DNA from: Pantanalinema sp. GBBB05
GTDB lineage: Bacteria > Cyanobacteriota > Cyanobacteriia > Leptolyngbyales > Leptolyngbyaceae
Assembly (NCBI GenBank): GCA_016743235.1
Contig: VRZD01000016.1
Coordinates: 62,001 to 126,000, forward strand
Length of the DNA stretch: 64,000 nucleotides
Reading direction: 5' to 3'
The position numbers and the translations under genes are program-made. This document shows positions 35,319-43,971 of the stretch, piece after piece. Position 1 is the first letter of the stretch; the number at the start of each line of letters is the position of its first letter. Under the pieces are notes generated by a model, which made no database searches, was not told the DNA's origin, and worked only from the letters and a program-made list of their open reading frames with translations.

Positions 35319-36023
35319 ATGAACTCAGATTCAAGCTCAACTGAATTTCACAGGCAACTGGCTGGTGAGCTGACACTGGCAAGCGCTCCCCAAACTCCAG
35401 ATGCACCCGATCAAGCTTCATCCATCGTTTCACCCTTGACCTTCCAAAGTGGGGATAGTGATAGTGAAGACATCGCCTTTACCAAAGCACCTACTCTACT
35501 AATTGATTTGCCGCCCGAGAAATCGGAGGGTGACAGTTATAGTGCAGTTGTAGAATCTTCATTCCTCAAATATGTCCAAGGTGTAGTCCAAGGTCAACGA
35601 GTTTACTTAGTCACTAATTTATTGGGGGAATCCCAAACTTTAGTCCAGCCCCAGATGGTTTGGACTTTAGGACGTAACCGGGATGCAGCTTTACCGTTGC
35701 GAGATCGCGCGATGTCTCGTCGGCATGCCGTTATCCTATATGTCCCTAATGTAGGGTTTCATCTGATTGATTTGAATAGCATGAACGGTTCATTTATTAA
35801 TGGCAGCCGCATTCAACAGCGTCAGCTCTTAAAAGACGGCGATCGGGTTCGTGTAGGTAGCATAGATTTTACATTTTTTAGCAGTCGTAGCATTCGCTCG
35901 ATCGAGCCGATTCATCCAGAGGTCCTGGCCCGCTTTACAGCTTCTGAATCCCGCATGGAAGGGTTTATCGATTATTCAGCCTTGGAAGAACCCGAAATCT
36001 TGTTCAAAACAACCAAGCGATAG
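35319..36023 (+). CDS. FHA-domain protein
   Basis: A 234-residue protein whose C-terminal half (about 120-205) is a forkhead-associated domain: W-T-L-G-R-N-R-D-A-A-L-P, the phosphothreonine-binding M-S-R-R-H-A-V and the L-I-D-L-N-S-M-N-G-S-F-I-N-G turn. The first 85 residues are acidic and probably disordered. FHA domains bind phosphothreonine peptides, so it is a likely reader in Ser/Thr kinase signalling; no kinase gene adjoins it. It stands between the sugar-nucleotide genes and a histidine kinase. Confidence 0.85.
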   Translation: MNSDSSSTEFHRQLAGELTLASAPQTPDAPDQASSIVSPLTFQSGDSDSEDIAFTKAPTLLIDLPPEKSEGDSYSAVVESSFLKYVQGVVQGQRVYLVTNLLGESQTLVQPQMVWTLGRNRDAALPLRDRAMSRRHAVILYVPNVGFHLIDLNSMNGSFINGSRIQQRQLLKDGDRVRVGSIDFTFFSSRSIRSIEPIHPEVLARFTASESRMEGFIDYSALEEPEILFKTTKR

Positions 36024-36284
36024 ACACTTCTACGAAGAAGCTTAACCAAGCAGCTTCATTTCTCCTCAACCTAATTTTTAGCAGTACTAGCCGGAGAGTA
36101 ATCCCTCACTGAGAAGCCATAACATGGGTCAAACCAGTTTATTAGTGGCTCAGAGGAATTTTTGTCGTGACATTAAGTAATAGATTGGGCAAACTGTAGA
36201 TAAGCAATTTAGATTTATTTGCTTGAGGATCCTGATCCTACTGGTGCATCGATAAAGTAGACGTTCCTGTTGGGAGCATTACCT

Positions 36285-38177
36285 GTGCAACCTCAAAATT
36301 TGAATTCTGCTTCGACTCAAACAGTCACTCGTTCTAAGCAGGATATGAGCGGATTACCAGCCAGCCAGCCAGAATCAGAACAAACCAGCCCGATCGCAAG
36401 ATGGCCCCAGCAGTGGTTTCGGCGTCTAAGTATTAGCAACAAAATCAGTTGTGGTTATGCCTTAGCGATCGGGGTAGCCGTTTTAGGAACAGTTGCGGGG
36501 ACACTGATTAGTGGTTACTATCAACGGCAGGCTGAGTTAGAGGCGCAACAGGCTCATATAGCCGGTATCCTATTAAAAGATTTACAAATTGCAATTTTAC
36601 AAGCTCGCTCTCATCAGCAACAACTGATTTCCTTATTGCCCCAACCTACAGCTTGGCAGGAGGAATATACGCATTTTCTAGAGCATATAAACACAGTCAA
36701 TATATTATTTAAGGATGCAAAATCTCCTGAATTTTCAGCATCTGTGGCAGAGCTATCCCAATTAGTTAATACCTATGACGGCGTTACAGAATCATATTTT
36801 CAACGTTTTAACGAATTACTCAAACAAATTAATTTATCAAACTTACAGCCAGAGCAAATTCCAAAAATCCAAACTTCATTACTGAGGTTTACTAATAGTG
36901 AAATTGCGCTCAGATTCGATAGTTTATCTAACGATTTAACAAATATATCAAAAGTAGCTCTTGAAAAAGAGGAGAATGCAGAGGTTGCCCTACAAGCAGC
37001 AAAAAATTTAGGTATTATCATTACAGTAGTTAGTACTTCAGCTTCAATTATTAGTGCAGCTTTGTTAGCTATTTATACAAGCCGAGCGATCGCTCGTCCG
37101 TTAATGGGAGTCACTCAAGTTGCTCAACAAGTGACTCAAAATTCTAATTTTGATTTGCAGGCTTCTATTACTAGCCATGATGAAGTAGGGCAGCTCGCTG
37201 CATCACTAAATCAACTGATTCAACGCGTAAAAAGCCTCTTGGAGCAGCAGCAAGTAGAATCAACCCAGCAGCTACTCCAGGCAGAAAAAATGTCTAGCTT
37301 AGGTCGAATGCTTGCTGGAGTAGCTCATGAAATTAACAATCCAGTCAATTTTATTTATGGGAATTTAGAGTATGCCAATAATTACATTAATGATTTATTG
37401 ACGTTAATTAATATCTATGAAACAGAGCTCCCAAACCCACCAATATCAGTTCAAGAAAAGGTTAATGAGATTGACCTAGAGTTCTTAAAAGAAGATTTAC
37501 TAAAAATCTTAAAGTCAATGGAAGTTGGCGCCGATCGAGTTCGACATATTGTCCTCAGCCTTAAGAACTTTTCTCGATTAGATGAATCTCAAGTCTCTCC
37601 AGTAGATTTACATGATTGTATAGATAGCACTCTATTAATTCTGAATAATCGTATCAAAAAAGGCATCAAAGTTACCCGCAGCTATAGCAATATTCCTCAA
37701 ATTGAGGGATATACAGGTGCCCTTTATCAAGTGTTTATGAATCTGCTTAGCAATGCAATTGATACCCTAGATGAAAAATTTAGCCAGCATAGCCAGCAGC
37801 GAGATTATGAGCAGGGTACACCTACTTCATTCGCAGCATTTTCACCAGAAATTATTATTACAACTAAACAATTAGATCAACACTCAGTGACGATCGCAAT
37901 TACTGATAATGGTAGAGGCATTTTACCCAATCACCAGCTAAAAATTTTTGAAACCTTCTTTACTACTAAACCGAGAGGTATTGGTACAGGATTGGGATTA
38001 TCAATCAGCTATGCGATTATAGTAGAAAAACATGGTGGTCAACTAACGCTTGAATCTAGCCCAGGTCAAGGAACAACTTTCTTGATTACTTTACCTATTC
38101 AACATCCAATTAAAAAAACAATCGTTCCTTTAACAGCATTAGCTACAGAACAAAGAATTCTTAATTTAGTAGAGTAG
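36285..38177 (+). CDS. membrane sensor histidine kinase
   Basis: A protein of about 630 residues: membrane span near residues 50-72, a periplasmic four-helix-type sensor domain of about 165 residues, a second span near 242-265, HAMP domain, then the kinase core with H-E-I-N-N-P-V-N-F (phospho-histidine), N-L-L-S-N-A-I-D (N box), D-N-G-R-G-I (G1) and G-T-G-L-G-L-S (G2). The start is taken as GTG 36285, eight bases after GGGAG; a TTG at 36270 is an alternative. No response regulator lies beside it, so it is an orphan kinase. The coding sequence is more A/T-rich than its neighbours. Confidence 0.88.
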   Translation: MQPQNLNSASTQTVTRSKQDMSGLPASQPESEQTSPIARWPQQWFRRLSISNKISCGYALAIGVAVLGTVAGTLISGYYQRQAELEAQQAHIAGILLKDLQIAILQARSHQQQLISLLPQPTAWQEEYTHFLEHINTVNILFKDAKSPEFSASVAELSQLVNTYDGVTESYFQRFNELLKQINLSNLQPEQIPKIQTSLLRFTNSEIALRFDSLSNDLTNISKVALEKEENAEVALQAAKNLGIIITVVSTSASIISAALLAIYTSRAIARPLMGVTQVAQQVTQNSNFDLQASITSHDEVGQLAASLNQLIQRVKSLLEQQQVESTQQLLQAEKMSSLGRMLAGVAHEINNPVNFIYGNLEYANNYINDLLTLINIYETELPNPPISVQEKVNEIDLEFLKEDLLKILKSMEVGADRVRHIVLSLKNFSRLDESQVSPVDLHDCIDSTLLILNNRIKKGIKVTRSYSNIPQIEGYTGALYQVFMNLLSNAIDTLDEKFSQHSQQRDYEQGTPTSFAAFSPEIIITTKQLDQHSVTIAITDNGRGILPNHQLKIFETFFTTKPRGIGTGLGLSISYAIIVEKHGGQLTLESSPGQGTTFLITLPIQHPIKKTIVPLTALATEQRILNLVE

Positions 38178-38435
38178 CTTTAGAAATTATATTTGACAAA
38201 AATTTAATTATCTTAAGGCTAGAGAAAATAGTCATATATCTTACTGCAAGAGGTCTAGCAGAATTTATACTCTTAAGTCCTGACTTTTTTAAAAAATCTG
38301 TTAGTCTCCTGAAGCAATTGGATATGTATCCAGGCATATACTGAAAGTTCACCTTCTTTATACTCAGAAACTAATTTTATTAGTTTAAACTCATAGAAAC
38401 AGTTAGTTTTCCAATCACATTACAGGAAAGTATAT

Positions 38436-39659
38436 ATGGTTGAAAATCGGTTTCGGTTTGACTCAAATCCCATGGTGGAAGAGGCATCAGATGAAGACGA
38501 TTCCTATGTCGATTACTTCTATGACGAACCTGGTAGTGCTCCTGGAACCTTAGACATTGATCCTGATGCCGCTCCTCCAGTCATCGTTCTGATTGACTAT
38601 AACGACGCTAAAGCTATTCGATTAGAGCTAGCATCACCCGAAGAATGTGCGCCTCACCTAGACACCGAATCTGTTTCATGGGTCGATGTCAAAGGGTTGG
38701 GAAGTGAAGATATTATGCAGCGCCTTGGAAAAGTATTTACGCTCCATCCTCTTGTTCTAGAAGATGTTGTGAATGTACCCCAGCGTCCTAAAGTTGAAGA
38801 ATATGAAAATCAACTTTTGATTATCACCCGAATGGTAACGTTAAAGAAAAATAATGATGGCTTTATTAGTGAACAAGTTAGTTTCATTCTAGGGAAGCAA
38901 TATTTATTAACCGTTCAGGAAGAAGCTGAATATGATTCTTTTGGTTTAATTCGTGAACGAATTCGTACTAATAAAGGTCTAATTCGCAAAAATGCTTCTG
39001 ATTACCTTGCCTACGCTCTAATAGATTCTATTATTGATGGATTTTTCCCAGTTTTAGAATCTTATGGAGAACGCTTAGAAGAGCTAGAGGACGAAGTTGT
39101 TGCCAATCCCTCTCGACAAACCTTAGAAAGAATCCATGAACTCAAACGTGAATTGCTCACGTTACGCCGAGCCATCTGGCCTCAACGTGACGCCATTAAT
39201 TCACTTATTCGAGATGGAAGCAACCTAATCAGTGATGAGGTCAGAATTTACTTTAGAGACTGTTATGACCATACAATTCAAGTATTAGATATGGTAGAGA
39301 CTTATCGCGAATTAGCGTCTAGCCTCATGGATGTCTACTTATCATCTGTCAGCAATAAAATGAATGAGGTAATGAAATTTCTCACAGTAATGTCATCAAT
39401 TTTCATTCCTCTTACTTTCATTGCCGGAGTATACGGTATGAATTTCAACCCTGAGAAATCTCCATTGAATATGCCAGAGTTAGATTGGTACTGGGGTTAT
39501 CCACTCTGTTTAGGAATTATGTTTTTAACTGGCATTTTCTTAGTTTTCTTCTTTTGGCGTAGAGGCTGGTTCGAAAACTTCTCAACAATTACTACTATTA
39601 AAGAGGAGTACAATGAAAAACCGGGAAGAAGGTTTATTCAGGCAGTTCGTCGTCGGTAA
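38436..39659 (+). CDS. corA: CorA-type magnesium/cobalt transporter
   Basis: A 407-residue CorA family protein: a large cytoplasmic N-terminal alpha/beta domain with a long stalk helix (L-E-R-I-H-E-L-K-R-E-L-L-T-L-R-R) and two C-terminal membrane helices with the signature Y-G-M-N-F in the loop between them. The pentameric channel imports Mg2+. It is followed after five bases by a membrane-anchored protein gene, clearly co-transcribed, then by rnpB. Confidence 0.92.
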   Translation: MVENRFRFDSNPMVEEASDEDDSYVDYFYDEPGSAPGTLDIDPDAAPPVIVLIDYNDAKAIRLELASPEECAPHLDTESVSWVDVKGLGSEDIMQRLGKVFTLHPLVLEDVVNVPQRPKVEEYENQLLIITRMVTLKKNNDGFISEQVSFILGKQYLLTVQEEAEYDSFGLIRERIRTNKGLIRKNASDYLAYALIDSIIDGFFPVLESYGERLEELEDEVVANPSRQTLERIHELKRELLTLRRAIWPQRDAINSLIRDGSNLISDEVRIYFRDCYDHTIQVLDMVETYRELASSLMDVYLSSVSNKMNEVMKFLTVMSSIFIPLTFIAGVYGMNFNPEKSPLNMPELDWYWGYPLCLGIMFLTGIFLVFFFWRRGWFENFSTITTIKEEYNEKPGRRFIQAVRRR

Positions 39660-39664
39660 CGCCT

Positions 39665-40357
39665 ATGCAATTGATTATTTTTACAGTTTATTTACTTTGC
39701 ATTGCCTATTTCCTTTATCGGATTATTAATGCGTTCAATGATGAGTATAGAATTCGCTTAGATGAGGAAATGCTCAAAAAGCAATTAGAAGCTTTATCTC
39801 TGCAGGAGATTTTAGGTGTTAGCTTTAAGTTCGAAAAACGCTATGAATTCGATAAGCTGAAACAGCTAGTTATTAATATTAGTAACAAATCTAAATCACA
39901 TTCTATTTATGTAGATTGGGATTATTGTGCTTTAACAGATTTTGAAGGGCGATCGCGCCGAGTCACTCGACTAATGCCAGGTAGCACTCTAGATTTATTC
40001 CAGGAACAGGTTTTTAGTCCGATCGCTCCTAACACCACACTGAAAGAAACCATTACTGCCGAAGATGTGTTGAAGCGAAGAGATTCTGATCCTAAACTTC
40101 CTGTAGCACTGGAACTGCAAGTTACCAAAGTGTTAGTGGATATTAAAGCACTGAACAATCCTAAAGGACCTGATACGAATAAGAGAAGATATGCTCGCTT
40201 TATGCAGCAAAAACAGGATTTAGAGTTTTTTCTAGAACTAGCATTGCGGTTAGTTGGTCCTGTAAGAAGCTTAGGTGGCGATCGAGCACACCTGCTTTGC
40301 CGCTTTGTTCTCACCAAGCTGCCCTGGACAGCCGGATTACCCTGGAATCCTAAATAG
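39665..40357 (+). CDS. membrane-anchored protein of unknown function, next to corA
   Basis: A 230-residue protein with one N-terminal membrane helix (residues 2-22) and a soluble domain. It contains H-S-I-Y-V-D-W-D-Y-C-A-L and several positively charged stretches but no motif that I recognise. It starts five bases after corA stops, which suggests translational coupling and a possible role with the transporter. The stop is 22 bases before rnpB. Confidence 0.65.
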   Translation: MQLIIFTVYLLCIAYFLYRIINAFNDEYRIRLDEEMLKKQLEALSLQEILGVSFKFEKRYEFDKLKQLVINISNKSKSHSIYVDWDYCALTDFEGRSRRVTRLMPGSTLDLFQEQVFSPIAPNTTLKETITAEDVLKRRDSDPKLPVALELQVTKVLVDIKALNNPKGPDTNKRRYARFMQQKQDLEFFLELALRLVGPVRSLGGDRAHLLCRFVLTKLPWTAGLPWNPK

Positions 40358-40379
40358 ACATGAGCTACTAAACTAGTAG

Positions 40380-40770
40380 AAGAGAGAGTAGGCGAGACGG
40401 TTGCGAACTATAACCTAGTTCGAGGAAAGTCCGGGCTTCCGAAAGACCAAACCTGCTGGATAACGTCCAGTGCGTGTGAACGTGAGGATAGTGCCACAGA
40501 AACATACCGCCGATGGAGTGATTCACTCTCAGGTAAGGGTGCAAGGGTGCGGTAAGAGCGCACCAGCAGCATCGAGAGGTGCTGGCTCGGTAAACCCCGG
40601 TTGGAAGCAAGGCAGTGGGAGCAATGGTTGGTCTTTTACCTGCTCTGGATGGGGGTTCGCCCCTATGCGTCCGCTTGAGGTGCTTGGTAACAAGTATCCC
40701 AGATAGATAACCGTCCCCTGGCTGCCTGGCGGTCAGGTGACAGAACCCGGCTTATGACCTGCTCTCTCTT
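40380..40770 (+). ncRNA. rnpB: RNase P RNA
   Basis: The conserved GAGGAAAGTCCGGGC at 40421-40435 and ACAGAACCCGGCTTAT at 40740-40755 are universal RNase P RNA cores, and the ends AGAGAGAGTAGG and CCTGCTCTCTCT pair to form helix P1. Elements of bacterial type A such as GGGTGCAAGGGTGCGGTAAGAGCGCACC are present. The RNA is the catalytic part of the tRNA 5'-processing enzyme. Ends are set by the P1 pairing and may be off by a few bases. No clear terminator was found right after it. Confidence 0.95.
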
Positions 40771-41041
40771 CGAACGGTGACTGCTCAAGCAGAACAGCCA
40801 GAATAACCCGTCCATCCAGTGTCAACTAACGCTGATTTCTGAAACAGAAACGTGTTTGATCCCACCAGTTGATGTTTAATACTAATCTGGACTTGATATT
40901 GAATAGTAAGCCTAATTTTGCGATCGCAGAGCCCAAACTGGCTCAGGTTTAGCCGTGAGAGGCTTTTCCGTAAGGCATCGATAATTTTAGGATTTCTATT
41001 GGCAGAGTTAAGGTTGAGCTTCTGGGGTTGGTGGGTGAGAT

Positions 41042-42886
41042 ATGGCGCTAATTGTCCAAAAATACGGGGGCACATCAGTTGGTACAGTCGATCGCATTCA
41101 GGCAGTTGCCCAACGAGTGCGGCGAACTGTAGAGGCAGGCAATACGGTCGTTGTCGTTGTTTCAGCCATGGGCAAAACAACGGATGGCTTAGTTAAGCTA
41201 GCCAATGAGATCTCGACTAATCCCAGTCGGCGAGAAATGGATATGTTGCTGTCTACCGGAGAACAGGTATCCATTGCCTTGCTGAGCATGGCACTTCAGG
41301 AATCAGGGCAACCCGCTATCTCCTTAACGGGGGCACAGGTTGGCATCGTGACTGAAGCAGAACATACCCGTGCCCGCATTCTACGCATTGAAACCGATCG
41401 CTTAAAACGCCACTTAAACCAAGGAGAAGTTGTTGTTGTTGCTGGATTTCAGGGCATCAGTAGCACTAACGATTTAGAAATCACCACCTTAGGGCGAGGT
41501 GGCTCGGATACCTCTGCTGTTGCCTTAGCCACCGCCTTAAAAGCTGACTTCTGTGAAATTTACACGGATGTTCCTGGCATTCTCACAACCGATCCGCGCT
41601 TGGTGCCCGATGCTCAACTGATGACGGAGATCACCTCAGATGAAATGCTGGAATTGGCTAGTTTAGGGGCTAAAGTTCTCCATCCCCGTGCCGTTGAGAT
41701 TGCCCGCAACTTCGGTGTTCCCTTAGTCGTGCGATCGAGCTGGAGCGATGAGCCTGGAACCTGGGTGATCTCTTCCACACCACAACCCCGCTCGTTAGAA
41801 GGATTAGAACTCACACGGGCAGTAGACGGAGTTGAGTTTGATACCGATCAAGCGAAAGTATCACTGCTGCGAGTGCCCGATCGCCCTGGGGTAGCAGCTC
41901 GTTTGTTTGGCGAAATCGCCTCCCAAGATCTGGACGTTGACTTGATCATCCAATCAATTCATGAAGGGAACAGTAATGACATCGCTTTTACTGTTACCAA
42001 AGACTCGCTCAATCGTGCCGAAGCCGTTGCTAGTGCAATTATTCCCGCCCTTTGTGGAGGAATGCCTGTCTCCCCAGATGGGGCAGAGGTAATGGTAGAG
42101 CAGAAAATCGCCAAAGTAGCGATCGCTGGGGCTGGCATGATTGGTCGCCCAGGTGTAGCAGCGCAAATGTTCGCCACTCTAGCCGAGGCAGGTATCAATA
42201 TTCAGATGATCTCTACTTCGGAAGTCAAAGTGAGTTGTGTCATTGCTCAAGATGATTGCGATCGCGCGATCGCAGCTCTATGTGAGGTGTTTGACGTAGA
42301 ACAATCAGCCTTGCATACCCAATTGCCCGAAGCTACTGCCAATCACAATTCCGATTTGCCACACATTCCTACTCCACCCCCACTGGTGCGTGGAGTTGCC
42401 CTTGACTTGAAGCAAGCGCGACTGGCGATTCGCCATATTCCCGATCGTCCTGGGATGGCAGCGCAAGTGTTTCAACTTTTAGCAAGTCACAATATTAGTG
42501 TGGATATGATTATTCAATCCCAGCGCTGCCGCGTCCTGAATGGGGTAACCACCCGGGATATTGCCTTTACCGTCGCACAAATGGATGCTGAAGCCGCTCG
42601 AGCAGCCCTGGAAGCCGTTGCACTTGATCTTGGCTTTAGTGAAATTGTGGTTGATTCAGCGATCGCCAAAGTCAGCATTGTGGGATCTGGCATGGTGCAT
42701 CAACCCGGTGTTGCCGCTCGGATGTTTGAGGCATTAGCAAACCAGCAAATTAACATTCAGATGATTGCCACTTCGGAAATTAAGATCAGTTGCTTGGTCG
42801 CCGAAGAGGATGGAGTACGTGCATTACAGACTATTCATACTGCCTTTGGGCTGTCTGGTAGTCACAAAGTCCAAGTACCCGCCTAA
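41042..42886 (+). CDS. lysC: aspartokinase with four ACT units
   Basis: A 614-residue aspartate kinase: V-Q-K-Y-G-G-T-S-V-G-T at the start, G-R-G-G-S-D-T-S-A near 155, and F-C-E-I-Y-T-D-V-P-G. After the catalytic domain (about 1-260) there are two pairs of ACT modules, recognisable by repeated V-S-L-L-R-V-P-D-R-P-G-V-A-A-R, V-A-I-A-G-A-G-M-I-G-R-P-G-V-A-A, R-H-I-P-D-R-P-G-M-A-A-Q and V-S-I-V-G-S-G-M-V-H-Q-P-G-V-A-A. The four-ACT form is typical of cyanobacteria. It phosphorylates aspartate in lysine, threonine and methionine synthesis and is feedback-regulated through the ACT domains. Confidence 0.94.
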   Translation: MALIVQKYGGTSVGTVDRIQAVAQRVRRTVEAGNTVVVVVSAMGKTTDGLVKLANEISTNPSRREMDMLLSTGEQVSIALLSMALQESGQPAISLTGAQVGIVTEAEHTRARILRIETDRLKRHLNQGEVVVVAGFQGISSTNDLEITTLGRGGSDTSAVALATALKADFCEIYTDVPGILTTDPRLVPDAQLMTEITSDEMLELASLGAKVLHPRAVEIARNFGVPLVVRSSWSDEPGTWVISSTPQPRSLEGLELTRAVDGVEFDTDQAKVSLLRVPDRPGVAARLFGEIASQDLDVDLIIQSIHEGNSNDIAFTVTKDSLNRAEAVASAIIPALCGGMPVSPDGAEVMVEQKIAKVAIAGAGMIGRPGVAAQMFATLAEAGINIQMISTSEVKVSCVIAQDDCDRAIAALCEVFDVEQSALHTQLPEATANHNSDLPHIPTPPPLVRGVALDLKQARLAIRHIPDRPGMAAQVFQLLASHNISVDMIIQSQRCRVLNGVTTRDIAFTVAQMDAEAARAALEAVALDLGFSEIVVDSAIAKVSIVGSGMVHQPGVAARMFEALANQQINIQMIATSEIKISCLVAEEDGVRALQTIHTAFGLSGSHKVQVPA

Positions 42887-42900
42887 ACCAACGGCTACCC

Positions 42901-43971
42901 ATGTTGCCGCTGCTGGAAGAGATTGAAGCTTACTTGCAGCAAGAGGTTGCGCCCCTTGCCATTACTCTAGATCATGATCCTCAAGTGTTACGAACGACCT
43001 TACAGCGATTCGGCGATCGAGGTTGGTTAGCGCTGCGCGTTCCAGAAATTTGGCAAGGTCTGGCAATCTCCGAAACAACATTTCGGTATGTGCAGGAACT
43101 AATCGCCCGCTACTCCGGTGCCTTAGCCTTTCTGCAAGCACAGCATCAAAGTGCGGCAAGTATGCTGTGCCATAGTCACAATTCCCAACTTCAGCAAACC
43201 TATTTGCCCCGAATGAGCAATGGTCAAGCTTTAGTGGGTGTAGGATTTTCTCACTTACGTCGCCGTAAGAATTCCCCCGTCCAAGCCTTACCTATTGTGG
43301 GTGGCTACCAAGTACAAGGAACAGTTCCTTGGGTTACCGGTTTTGGCTGCTTTCAAACGTTCATCGTGGCAGCGACATTGCCAGACCAGCAAGCCGTTTA
43401 TGGTCTAGTACCGTTTACTCATACGGTTCAGGCTCAGGGGGGCAGCATTGCGTTCTCTCCCCCGATGCAGTTAGCCGCACTTACAGCAACCAATACTGTT
43501 ACTGCCCAGTTCAATAACTGGTTTTTAGCTCACGATCAAGTTGTTTTCATTAAACCCATCGCCGCCATTGAACAAGCTGACTATCTGAATGTTTTACACC
43601 ACAGTTTTTTCGCGATCGGGTGTGCTAGAGCTGGGCTAGATATCATTCAGAGTACGGCTAACCAGAAACCATTTATCTTTATTCAAGCCGCGTATGAGCA
43701 ACTGCACCAAGAGTGGCAAACCTGTCGATCTGCCATTTTTGCAGCTACCTCTCAACCTTATGAGACAAAACTAAAATTAAGGGCATGGGCGATCGAACTA
43801 GCCGTTCGTTGCGCCCATGCCGCTGTTACGGTATCTAGTGGGGCAGCCAATGACTTTCATCATGCTGCCCAACGGATTTACCGAGAGGCACTCGTATTTA
43901 CGGTTACGGGTCAGACCACTGATGTCATGGAAGCAACCTTAACGAGGCTAGTTCGGCAACCTACTTATTAG
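42901..43971 (+). CDS. acyl-CoA dehydrogenase-like flavoprotein
   Basis: A 356-residue protein of the acyl-CoA dehydrogenase fold, with the N-terminal helical region, the G-V-G-F-S-H-L middle motif and a C-terminal helix bundle, but somewhat short for the family (about 380). The glutamate base used by medium-chain dehydrogenases is not evident in the expected place, so it may be an oxidase or monooxygenase-like relative (DszC/DBT type). It starts 14 bases after lysC stops, so is likely in the same transcript, and its 3' end overlaps the infB 3' end by 11 bases. Confidence 0.7.
   Translation: MLPLLEEIEAYLQQEVAPLAITLDHDPQVLRTTLQRFGDRGWLALRVPEIWQGLAISETTFRYVQELIARYSGALAFLQAQHQSAASMLCHSHNSQLQQTYLPRMSNGQALVGVGFSHLRRRKNSPVQALPIVGGYQVQGTVPWVTGFGCFQTFIVAATLPDQQAVYGLVPFTHTVQAQGGSIAFSPPMQLAALTATNTVTAQFNNWFLAHDQVVFIKPIAAIEQADYLNVLHHSFFAIGCARAGLDIIQSTANQKPFIFIQAAYEQLHQEWQTCRSAIFAATSQPYETKLKLRAWAIELAVRCAHAAVTVSSGAANDFHHAAQRIYREALVFTVTGQTTDVMEATLTRLVRQPTY

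Noticed and set aside
40771..41041. Possible terminator or small RNA after rnpB
   Set aside because: Short complementary stretches exist but no stem with a T-run could be supported.
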